Shown here piece after piece: positions 34,075-41,544 of a stretch of 64,000 nucleotides of DNA. How positions within the stretch are numbered: position 1 is the stretch's first letter; the number at the start of each line of letters is the position of its first letter. The position numbers and the translations under genes are program-made. The notes beneath the pieces were generated by a model. The model was not told the origin of the DNA. It made no database searches and saw only the letters and a list, made by a program, of their open reading frames with translations. This DNA is from Opitutaceae bacterium (GTDB lineage: Bacteria; Verrucomicrobiota; Verrucomicrobiia; Opitutales; Opitutaceae). The DNA lies in assembly GCA_028280945.1 (NCBI GenBank), contig JANQKV010000042.1:62001-126000 (forward strand), given 5' to 3'.

Positions 34075-34136
34075 GTGACGTGATCAACCACCTCAATGGA
34101 AATGCCGCCCGGCGGCCGCGCCAAGGGCACGGTTCG

Positions 34137-34883
34137 TCACCGCAGCAGGGAAATCGCCGTAGGAGCGGCGTGGAGAATATGCCAGTCTCCCACCGTGGTC
34201 ACGATGCCCGTTATCTCAATCGGAAGGGCGGCATACTCGAGGGCGGTTTCCTTCATCGGGTGGCCGGTCTCGTCGACCAGGAGATAGTGGGTCGCGCTGG
34301 TGCCACCCTCATGCCGGACCACCAGCACCGGAGGGATGTCCCCGGCGAGGCAGGCGATGGCGCAGGCCCGGTGCGGCTTGAGCACGCCGGGATTCATGGC
34401 GCCGAAGGCACATTTGGAGTCCACGATTTCTCCACGCAGGGTTACGGGGTCCGAGGCGCGGGCGAGCCTCATGGGATCCTCGCCGCGGGCCTCTTCACGG
34501 GTGATCGCCTCCACCCCGGTGAGGGCAATCATCGCAACCGGCTGGGTGGCATCAGAGATGACCGAGCCCCGCACGGTGATGGGTGAAAGATGCAGGGGCT
34601 CCACTTCCGGCGTGCGAATCGCCTCCTTGTTCTGTCGCACGAGATAGAAGATCCCCTCGTCGGTGATCAGGGTGGGGTAAGGTTCGGCCACCAGGATGCC
34701 GGCAAACGTCTTCTCGGTGAAATCCCAGGACCCCGTGGTTTTGAATCCTTGTTGCAGCGCCGCTCCACCACCCAGGAGCACGAGCCCGGCGACCCCTGCC
34801 GCGAGAGCCCAGGTCCGACATTTTTTAACCGCCGCGGGAGCCGGGTTTTCCTCCCAACCGATGAAGAATGTTTTGTCGGACAT
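34137..34883 (-). CDS. Membrane-anchored Cys/His-motif protein, last gene of the Rieske operon
   Basis: The protein has 248 residues. A transmembrane helix (WALAAGVAGLVLLGGGAAL, about 25-43) anchors it, and the body faces out. It carries DSKCAFGAMNPGVLKPHRACAIACLAGDIPP: C158, H171, C174 and C178 in a C-x12-H-x2-C-x3-C arrangement that looks like a metal or cofactor site. Proteins with this motif are known beside redox genes but their function is not established to my knowledge. Its start lies 9 bases from the stop of the ferric-reductase/Rieske gene, so it belongs to that operon. It is the probable redox partner on the outer face (inference). Confidence 0.75.
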   Translation of the reverse strand: MSDKTFFIGWEENPAPAAVKKCRTWALAAGVAGLVLLGGGAALQQGFKTTGSWDFTEKTFAGILVAEPYPTLITDEGIFYLVRQNKEAIRTPEVEPLHLSPITVRGSVISDATQPVAMIALTGVEAITREEARGEDPMRLARASDPVTLRGEIVDSKCAFGAMNPGVLKPHRACAIACLAGDIPPVLVVRHEGGTSATHYLLVDETGHPMKETALEYAALPIEITGIVTTVGDWHILHAAPTAISLLR

Positions 34884-34892
34884 AATCAGGGT

Positions 34893-35939
34893 TCAGTTGA
34901 GGGTGACGGGTTCCACCCGCGTGCCGGCAGGGCAGGGAGTGGGATGCACAAAGACGTCGCCGTCGCTGACCCGAAGGCGAAAGGTCGGCACCTTTTCAGT
35001 GAAGGGCGGGGGCGATGCACCGGTGTCGGGTTGGTATTGGTAGCCGTGCCACGGGCAGGTAAGGCAACCTTTCACATATTTGCCCTCGGACAGCGGACCG
35101 TTCTGGTGCTGGCAAATGCCCGAGAGCGCTGAAAGCTTCTCCACCCCGTCTTCCTCATAGCGCAGCACGGCAACCCGGTCACCATTCAGGCAGGCGGACA
35201 CCGCTTCGTTTAACGGCAGGTCGGCCAGGGACGCCACGCGCACGAAACCGTCGGACTCGACCGGCGAGGCAACCGACGCGTCCGCGGCGGTCTCGGTCCG
35301 GCCCGCCTTGAGGTGGAGGCCGGTCAGGATGACAACGCCGGTGGCGAGAATCCCGAGGTAGACGGGGGAGGTTTCGGCCTGCAGCACACCAAAGCCGACA
35401 TGCACCACGAGCAGTGCATAGGCGACGTAGACCATCATGTGCAGCGACTTCCATACCGGGGCTGTCAGATTGGCCAACCAGAAGTCGTGGCTGGTCGCCG
35501 CCATCACGAACAGGATCATCAAGGCGACGGCGCCAAAGGCTTGGAACGGGAACGCGCCGGGGTGGGATCCCCAATCACTCAGGAAGACACTCAGGAACGG
35601 ATTAAGCGTGCCCAGGGCGTGATACCAAAACGTCGCGATCGCGCCATGAATGAAGGCCAGCGCAAACATCATGACGCCAAGGTGGCGTCGGTTGTAGAGC
35701 AGGGGCAAAAAACGTTTGTCGATCCGCGCCAAAGGTCCGATGGCAAGAATCACGTGCAACAGCACGATGGCGACCAAGCCGAATGCCCGCATCAGCACCT
35801 GGACCGGGTTGGCCAACGGGTTTAGCGCGAACGTCACGCCCCCAAACACCGCGATGCCGGCGACCACTACTCCAACCAGGAATTGGTCGTAGCGTTTTTT
35901 GAACGGTGTCCACGTGACGAGTTGGTAGCCGTGGCTCAT
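34893..35939 (-). CDS. Ferric-reductase-like membrane cytochrome fused to a Rieske domain
   Basis: The protein has 348 residues. About six transmembrane helices (residues 20-210) carry His residues positioned to bind haem (LLHVILAIGP, FALAFIHGAIATFWYH, LHMMVYVAYALLVVHVG), as in ferric reductase-like/MsrQ proteins. The C-terminal Rieske [2Fe-2S] domain has its ligands at C276, H278, C295 and H298 (CQHQNG... CPWHG), with an extra Cys292. Start at 35939 is fixed by a 4-base overlap (ATGA) with the 49-aa gene before it. It can pass electrons between a soluble cluster and the membrane. Acceptor unknown. It is the membrane member of the three-Rieske operon. Confidence 0.9.
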   Translation of the reverse strand: MSHGYQLVTWTPFKKRYDQFLVGVVVAGIAVFGGVTFALNPLANPVQVLMRAFGLVAIVLLHVILAIGPLARIDKRFLPLLYNRRHLGVMMFALAFIHGAIATFWYHALGTLNPFLSVFLSDWGSHPGAFPFQAFGAVALMILFVMAATSHDFWLANLTAPVWKSLHMMVYVAYALLVVHVGFGVLQAETSPVYLGILATGVVILTGLHLKAGRTETAADASVASPVESDGFVRVASLADLPLNEAVSACLNGDRVAVLRYEEDGVEKLSALSGICQHQNGPLSEGKYVKGCLTCPWHGYQYQPDTGASPPPFTEKVPTFRLRVSDGDVFVHPTPCPAGTRVEPVTLN

Positions 35940-36085
35940 GGCCGGGTCTCCTCCGTGACCGGTTGTTTGGGTTCGTTTACCGGCCAGAACGGGCGGGTCG
36001 TGTAGGAGAGAATGACGGCCAGGATCAGGAGTGGTCCCAGAACCAGCCAGAATCGACGATGGCGGCGGCGGTGGGAGGATTGCAT
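35936..36085 (-). CDS. 49-residue single-pass membrane protein
   Basis: The frame MQSSHRRRHRRFWLVLGPLL, continuing to ILAVILSYTTRPFWPV and ending ETRP, has 49 residues. A basic N-terminus (RRRHRR) followed by one hydrophobic helix puts the C-terminus outside. The start overlaps the stop of the 87-aa gene by one base (TGATG) and its stop overlaps the ferric-reductase start by four bases. This chain of overlaps is the main evidence that it is real. It is likely a subunit or assembly factor of the membrane cytochrome. Confidence 0.7.
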   Translation of the reverse strand: MQSSHRRRHRRFWLVLGPLLILAVILSYTTRPFWPVNEPKQPVTEETRP

Positions 36086-36348
36086 CAGGGATGGGGTGGG
36101 CTTTGGGCGGAGGTGCGGTGGGCGCTGTGCTCAACGGGAGGAGGCTCGCCCCGGAGCCAGCGTTTGAGCAGCAGCGGCCAAAACACCGTGGATCCCGGGA
36201 TGAGGATCAGCTTAAACCAGAAGCCGGCGGATGCGGCCGGGGCATCGATCTTCGCCACTCCGATGAACACAAACGGCAAGGCAAACAGCAGGCCGACTCC
36301 GAGGTAGGCGGCGATTATGCCGAGGGCGATGGTGACGATTGTGTCCAT
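36085..36348 (-). CDS. 87-residue two-helix membrane protein
   Basis: The protein has 87 residues with two helices (IVTIALGIIAAYLGVGLLFALPFVFIGVA and GFWFKLILIPGSTVFWPLLLKRWL). The tail is hydrophilic and His/Pro-rich. It begins 16 bases after the stop of the TPP/Rieske enzyme and overlaps the 49-aa gene by one base. No family is recognised with certainty. By position it belongs to the membrane part of the three-Rieske operon. Confidence 0.75.
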   Translation of the reverse strand: MDTIVTIALGIIAAYLGVGLLFALPFVFIGVAKIDAPAASAGFWFKLILIPGSTVFWPLLLKRWLRGEPPPVEHSAHRTSAQSPPHP

Positions 36349-36364
36349 GAGGCGAATCCTTGAT

Positions 36365-38356
36365 CTATACCAGCGCGGGGTCGGTCATGACTTCGACCAG
36401 GGCCGGGCCGGGGTAGTCACGGGCCTCGGCCATGGCCGCACCGAGTTGGCTGGAATCGCTTACCCGGATGCCCCTGCCACCGCACAGGTTCACGTATTCG
36501 GCAAAGTTCGGGTTGTGCAGATCGGTCTTCCAGACGGCGAAGTGAGCGGCCCGTTGTTCCTTCGCGATCTTGGCAATGGCGCCGTTGTGGAGCAGCACAT
36601 GGGTGAGGTTCATGCCATACTTCACGGCCGTGAGCACCTCCATCATGTATTGGCCGAAACCGCCATCACCCGTGACCACCCAGACGGGACGGTCCTTGAA
36701 GGCCGGATCATCTTCCTGGGTCGCCGTCCACGCGCCCATGGCGGCGGGATAACCGAATCCAATGGAACCGAGGTAACCCGACATCAGCACGGCCTGGCGG
36801 CCGGAGGATTCAAAGTATCGACCGAATGAATACGTGTTGTTGCCGACGTCCGCCGCGATGATGGCGTTGTCCTGGCAAGCGCGATTCATGGCGGCGAAAA
36901 CCGCAGCCGCGCCGATGCCCTGGGTCTCGTCGTCGGCGACACGGCTGGCCTTCTCCTCCCGCCAAATGGCCCAGCGTTCCGCGACTTCGGCCTCGATACC
37001 TTCACGTTGCCCGCCGTCCGGGAAGGCCTCGCCCAGCAGTGCGACCGTGCGGCCGATCTCACCGCAAACCGGCAGGTCAATGGCGTGGGTCTTGCCGAGG
37101 TGCATGGGATCAAAGTCGATCTGGATGGTCGGGATGTAGGAGGCGATGCCGGTGTGGTTGGAAAACGATGTGCCGATTGCCAGGATCAGGTCGCACTCGT
37201 TCATGAACCAACTGGCGATCGGCGTGCCGGAGCGACCGAGCACGCCGCAACCGAGGGGATGGTCGTCGGCGATCAGGCCTTTGGCCTTGAAGGTCGTCAG
37301 CACCGGCAGGTGCATTTTTTCCGCAAAGGCGATGATGGCCTCCATGTGGAAACGGGCGCCGTGGCCGACGATGATGATGGGGTGCTTGGCCTCGCGAATC
37401 CTGGCGACGGCCTGCTCCACCACCGCGGCGGGCGGAGCGATGGTCAAATCGGCGACGCGGCCTTCGGGAGAACCGGCCACGCCGTCGGGATTGTCGATCT
37501 CCTGCACCGCGTTGGGCAGGATCAGTGAAACCGGATTGCGGGTGAGCACGGCGTTCTTCAAAGCCAAGCTGGTGAGCTCGCCGTGCTTGGAGTCGGCAAA
37601 AACGGTGTGATTGAAGGCGGAGACATCGTTGAAGGCCCCCATCAGGTTGACCTCTTGGAAGGCCCCTGGGCCGAGCACCTGGGCGTCCACCTGGCCGGCG
37701 AGGGCAAGCACCGGTGCCCGATCGACCTTGGCATCGTAGAGGCCGGTGATGAGGTTGGTGGCACCGGGGCCGGCGATGGCGAAGCAAGCGGCGGGGCGAC
37801 CGGTGAGCTTGGCATAGGCGGAGGCGGCGAACGAGGCGGCGCCTTCGTGTCTGATGCCGTAGAACGTGAGGTTGCCGTTTTCCTCCTGGATGCGCAGGGC
37901 GTCGGCCATGCCGAGATTCGAATGCCCCACCATGCCAAAGACCTGCTTGATTCCCCAGTTGACCATGGTTTCAGCGATCACGTCGGAATTGCTGCGCGCC
38001 CGGGTTGTTTCGGGTTCGAGCCCGAGGTAAATGCCATCCTCGCGCTCCTCAATGGGGAAGGTGGCAAGCGAATCACCGTGGCCGCCGGGAGATTCACCGG
38101 TAAGGGGATCGAAGTCCCAGCCATGCCACGGACAGCGCAGCCAGCAACGGCCTTCGGCGCCGTCCTCGATGGAGCCTTCGCCCAGTGGTCCACCCTGGTG
38201 CGGGCAGGCGTTGTCGAGGGCGCCGTATTTTCCCTGAAAATTGGAAACGGCAAATGTCTGCGTGCCCACGGCCACCGTGGTGACCCGGCCGGGCGGCAGG
38301 GTGTCGGATTCGAGGACTTTATGCCATACGAGGTCGGACGAAGTGGAATCGGACAT
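36365..38356 (-). CDS. Thiamine-diphosphate enzyme with N-terminal Rieske domain
   Basis: The protein has 663 residues. The Rieske domain (1-115) has C51, H53, C75 and H78 (CPHQGGP... CPWHGW). A TPP enzyme of the acetolactate synthase/pyruvate oxidase superfamily follows: E171 (GIRHEGAAS) is the cofactor-activating Glu, IAGPGATNLITGLYDAKVDRAP is the N-domain core, and GDGGFGQYMMEVLTAVKYGMNLTHVLLHNG is the Mg/TPP motif. Start at 38356 leaves a 20-base gap to the gene before it. The Rieske cluster could take electrons from the TPP carbanion intermediate, as FAD does in pyruvate oxidase (inference). The substrate is unknown. Confidence 0.9.
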   Translation of the reverse strand: MSDSTSSDLVWHKVLESDTLPPGRVTTVAVGTQTFAVSNFQGKYGALDNACPHQGGPLGEGSIEDGAEGRCWLRCPWHGWDFDPLTGESPGGHGDSLATFPIEEREDGIYLGLEPETTRARSNSDVIAETMVNWGIKQVFGMVGHSNLGMADALRIQEENGNLTFYGIRHEGAASFAASAYAKLTGRPAACFAIAGPGATNLITGLYDAKVDRAPVLALAGQVDAQVLGPGAFQEVNLMGAFNDVSAFNHTVFADSKHGELTSLALKNAVLTRNPVSLILPNAVQEIDNPDGVAGSPEGRVADLTIAPPAAVVEQAVARIREAKHPIIIVGHGARFHMEAIIAFAEKMHLPVLTTFKAKGLIADDHPLGCGVLGRSGTPIASWFMNECDLILAIGTSFSNHTGIASYIPTIQIDFDPMHLGKTHAIDLPVCGEIGRTVALLGEAFPDGGQREGIEAEVAERWAIWREEKASRVADDETQGIGAAAVFAAMNRACQDNAIIAADVGNNTYSFGRYFESSGRQAVLMSGYLGSIGFGYPAAMGAWTATQEDDPAFKDRPVWVVTGDGGFGQYMMEVLTAVKYGMNLTHVLLHNGAIAKIAKEQRAAHFAVWKTDLHNPNFAEYVNLCGGRGIRVSDSSQLGAAMAEARDYPGPALVEVMTDPALV

Positions 38357-38376
38357 GATGTTGGGAAATTGTGAGT

Positions 38377-39999
38377 TTAGAGGGTTCCGCCCCCGGCCCA
38401 CGGAATGCCGGTGAGGCGGACCATGGTTTCGTCAAAGGTGGAAAGATCGTTGATGGAAAAGTCGCGCAGTCGGCGATGGCCGCATGCCCGCGCGAGCACT
38501 TGCATGAGTTCAGTGCTGGCGAGGAAGAAGTTTTTGAGCCGGGTGGCGGATGCCGCGATTTCCAGGCGGGCCCGGAGGTGGTCCTTTTGCGTGGCGATGC
38601 CAACGGGACAGTTGTTGGTATTGCAGGCTCGCATGGCGATGCAGCCGATGGCCTGCATGGCGGAATTGGACACGGCGATCGCATCCGCCCCAAGGGCCAG
38701 GGCTTTCACAAAATCGGGAGCGGTCCGCAGACCGCCGGTGGCGATCAGCGTCACGCCCCGGGCTTCACAGGCATCGAGGTGGCGCCGCGCCCGGGCGAGG
38801 GCCGGGATGGTCGGCACGGAAATGTGATCCCGAAAAAGAGTGGGGGCCGCCCCGGTGCCGCCGCCGCGGCCATCGAGAATGATGTAGTCGGCTTTGGCCT
38901 CGAGGGCGAAGTCGATGTCCTTCTCGATGTGTTGAGCGGACAGCTTAAAGCCGATCGGGATACCGCCCGTGAGCTCTCGAACGTGATCGCCCAAGGCGGC
39001 AAAGTCCTCGGCCTTGTTCAGGTCGGCGAAGCGTGGGGGGGAAATAGCAGCGGTGCCGGGTTCGAGGCCACGCACTTCGGCGATCTTGCCGACAACCTTG
39101 TTGCCGGGCAGATGCCCGCCCGTGCCGGTCTTGGCGCCCTGCCCGGCCTTGAAGTGGAAGGCCTGGGCTTTTGCCACCTTGTCGTCGGAGTAGCCAAACC
39201 GGGCGCTGGCGAGTTCGTAGAAGTAGCGGCGGTTCTCCGCTTGTTCCTCCGGCAACATGCCCCCTTCGCCGGAGCAAATCCCGGTGCCAGCCATTTCAGC
39301 CCCGCGCGCCAGGGCGGTCTTGGCTTCCTGGGAAAGGGCGCCGAATGACATGTCGGATACAAAAAGCGGAATCTCCAGCTCGAGGGACTTCTTGGCTTTG
39401 GGACCAATGACCACCTTGGTGTCGACCGGTTCGTCGTCGAACAGCGGCAGTCTCTGGAGCTGGGCGGTGAGCACCTGAATGTCGTCCCACCGCGGCACGG
39501 CGGTGCGCGGCACGCCCATGGCGGCACTGGCCCCGTGATGGCCCCACTGCGACAAGCCGTGCTTGGCGAGGTGCTGGATTTCGCTGACGCGGTCTTCTTC
39601 GCTTACCGGGTGGGTGTCGGCATACGCACCGAGGTATTCCGTGCGATTGAACGGCTGTGGATGATCCGCGGCCCAAGCCGCAATCTCATCCGCATCGACC
39701 ATGATTTGATCGTCTTCCACCCAGGCCGTGAATTTTTCCAAGACCTCGGCATTGTTGTATTCGGATACTCCGGTATCGACGCGGAAATCCCAGTTATGGA
39801 CGCCGCAGATCAGGTTGTGGCCGTCCACGTGACCGTCAGCGAGCAGGGCCCCGCGGTGGGCGCAGCGGCCGTAGAGCACGGAAAACTCGTCTTCGGATTC
39901 CCCGTAGCGCGTCACAACAAGATCGACTCCTTCGACCAGCGCGTGGGTGGGTTGATTAACGGCGAGTGACGAGAAGCCGGAAACGGCGTGGGCGCGCAT
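38377..39999 (-). CDS. Glutamate-synthase-like flavoenzyme with N-terminal Rieske domain
   Basis: The protein has 540 residues. The N-terminal Rieske domain has C46, H48, C65 and H68 (CAHRG... CGVHNW). The remainder is the FMN-binding glutamate synthase domain: MSFGALSQEAKTALARGAEMAG, GEGGMLPEEQ, the segment ILDGRGGGTGAAP and the Fe-S Cys motif CNTNNCPVGIATQ. There is no glutaminase (GATase) domain, so ammonia release from glutamine does not occur here and the substrate may not be glutamine. It is the first gene of the three-Rieske operon. No promoter is evident in the 227 bases upstream. Confidence 0.9.
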   Translation of the reverse strand: MRAHAVSGFSSLAVNQPTHALVEGVDLVVTRYGESEDEFSVLYGRCAHRGALLADGHVDGHNLICGVHNWDFRVDTGVSEYNNAEVLEKFTAWVEDDQIMVDADEIAAWAADHPQPFNRTEYLGAYADTHPVSEEDRVSEIQHLAKHGLSQWGHHGASAAMGVPRTAVPRWDDIQVLTAQLQRLPLFDDEPVDTKVVIGPKAKKSLELEIPLFVSDMSFGALSQEAKTALARGAEMAGTGICSGEGGMLPEEQAENRRYFYELASARFGYSDDKVAKAQAFHFKAGQGAKTGTGGHLPGNKVVGKIAEVRGLEPGTAAISPPRFADLNKAEDFAALGDHVRELTGGIPIGFKLSAQHIEKDIDFALEAKADYIILDGRGGGTGAAPTLFRDHISVPTIPALARARRHLDACEARGVTLIATGGLRTAPDFVKALALGADAIAVSNSAMQAIGCIAMRACNTNNCPVGIATQKDHLRARLEIAASATRLKNFFLASTELMQVLARACGHRRLRDFSINDLSTFDETMVRLTGIPWAGGGTL

Positions 40000-40226
40000 G
40001 GCAGGGGAGAAAAGGGGATGAAGCGGCAGGAGGGCGTCCGTGCCATCCAGTCGGAGCGGTGGTGGGCGTACTCTCTATCTCCTAAGAGTGAGCGGGGTTG
40101 ATTTTATTTCAACCGGGATGTCCGATATGCGTGCTACACCTTGGTTACGTTTCAGCAGTCGCCCCCTGCCGGGTCGAGACGGGAGGGATGACGCGGACCG
40201 ACTTGTCGGACTCCCGGGGAACCGTG

Positions 40227-41450
40227 CTAGCGCCACCCGACGGGCTGGAGCCAGGCCTGCTTGGTTTGAAAATCGAAGGATGGGTTGGGGTGAGGCGAAG
40301 TCGCAGTGATAGTGACCCGCGCATAAAGCGCATCGACCGGAACGGAAAACCGAACGTGGCGATCCGACGAGAAGGCAAACACCTCGCCAATCCTGGCGGT
40401 CCCATCCACTTTGTCGTAGCCCCGGCGGGTGCCGATCAACTCACTGCGGAACCGGGTGTCACCGTCCGATTTGATGGAAAAATCGAGTATTCGCGTTTCC
40501 GGATCATATGAGAAGTGGTGCAACTCAACACCGGTAGACGCATAAAAGTCCCCGGCCCGCATGGCCGTGATCAGTGCTTCCGGGGTGAGTTCGGTGGCGG
40601 CGACCTGAATCCATCCCCGCCCCGGAGAAACGTTCCCGCCATGATAATGGTGGGAGTCATCAGTGGCCACGCCGAAGAGCGGATCGCTGTCCAGTTTCGT
40701 GAGGCGCAGGGTGTTGGCGATGTCCCAGATCACTTCGTTGCCGGGGCGGGTCTCGTCTCCGAGGTGATTGATCGACGGATGTCCGTTGTAGACCTCAAAA
40801 AAACGTTCCTCGGTCACGGTCGCCAAGTCCTCGGCGGTGATCGCCCATTGAAAGTTGGGATGATTGAGGTGCGTAAGGATGGGGCGCCCCGTGGTTTTTT
40901 CCTGTGCGATCACAGCCTGCAAAAGCTCCCGCATCACTTCCACGGCGGGCCGGGTTGTGTCATCTTTGGTTGGGACCAAGCGGGCCAGGTTCAAGGCATT
41001 GATATGCACGGGCCCCGTGTTGGATTGATCGGAGATTTCCTGCGCCTCCAGAATGAGAAACTCGCCGGGGCTTTCGAATTGTGCCCGGACCTCGGCCAGC
41101 GTCTTGAGCACAACTCCAGTCTTTCCCCCGACGGTTTCCCATGTGATCCAATCCGGCCCAAACCGGGCGACACACTTCTCAATCGCACTCGGCCCGCTCC
41201 CCGTCTGGCGGGCGTGGATGGCACTTTCGGCCATCCATCGGCGATCACGCGCAAGGATGTCGTGATCGCTCACGGCGACGAAGTCATAGTCGTGGCGATG
41301 GTAGTAATCGACGACCATCTCCAGGAAATCATTGCCGTCACTCCAGAGCGAATGGGCGTGGGTGTTGCCTTTGTAGAAGGTCTGCTCCGCCGGCGCGCCA
41401 CTGATGGTCAGGATAAGCACCCAGATCAATATGCCAACGCGGATCATCAT
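40227..41450 (-). CDS. Exported PHP-domain (CehA/McbA-like) metallohydrolase
   Basis: The protein has 407 residues with a signal peptide (VGILIWVLILTISGAPA). NTHAHSLWSDG (about 29) and VAVSDHD supply the metal-binding His/Asp cluster of the PHP fold, HINALN and HLNHPNFQW further His, and ATDDSHHYHGG the last. The C-terminal part is beta-rich. Members cleave phosphoesters or carbamate esters. Downstream of the MFS-like symporter on the same strand; the two are separated by 94 bases with a hairpin. Substrate not predictable. Confidence 0.85.
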   Translation of the reverse strand: MMIRVGILIWVLILTISGAPAEQTFYKGNTHAHSLWSDGNDFLEMVVDYYHRHDYDFVAVSDHDILARDRRWMAESAIHARQTGSGPSAIEKCVARFGPDWITWETVGGKTGVVLKTLAEVRAQFESPGEFLILEAQEISDQSNTGPVHINALNLARLVPTKDDTTRPAVEVMRELLQAVIAQEKTTGRPILTHLNHPNFQWAITAEDLATVTEERFFEVYNGHPSINHLGDETRPGNEVIWDIANTLRLTKLDSDPLFGVATDDSHHYHGGNVSPGRGWIQVAATELTPEALITAMRAGDFYASTGVELHHFSYDPETRILDFSIKSDGDTRFRSELIGTRRGYDKVDGTARIGEVFAFSSDRHVRFSVPVDALYARVTITATSPHPNPSFDFQTKQAWLQPVGWR

Positions 41451-41466
41451 CGGGGTTTGACTTATG

Positions 41467-41514
41467 GCACGTCGGTAATCTTCACACGTACAAAAGTGTG
41501 AAAGTCGTGCGACT
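41467..41514. promoter_or_regulatory. Nested hairpins between the GPH symporter and PHP genes
   Basis: TTCACAC (41481-41487) pairs with GTGTGAA (41496-41502), inside GCAC/GTGC (41467-41470/41507-41510). An overlapping palindrome AGTCG-TG-CGACT lies at 41503-41514. There is no T tract, so it may be an operator or processing signal rather than a terminator. Confidence 0.35.
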
Positions 41515-41544
41515 GACTTTGTGCGTTACGAATCCCCGCTGGGC

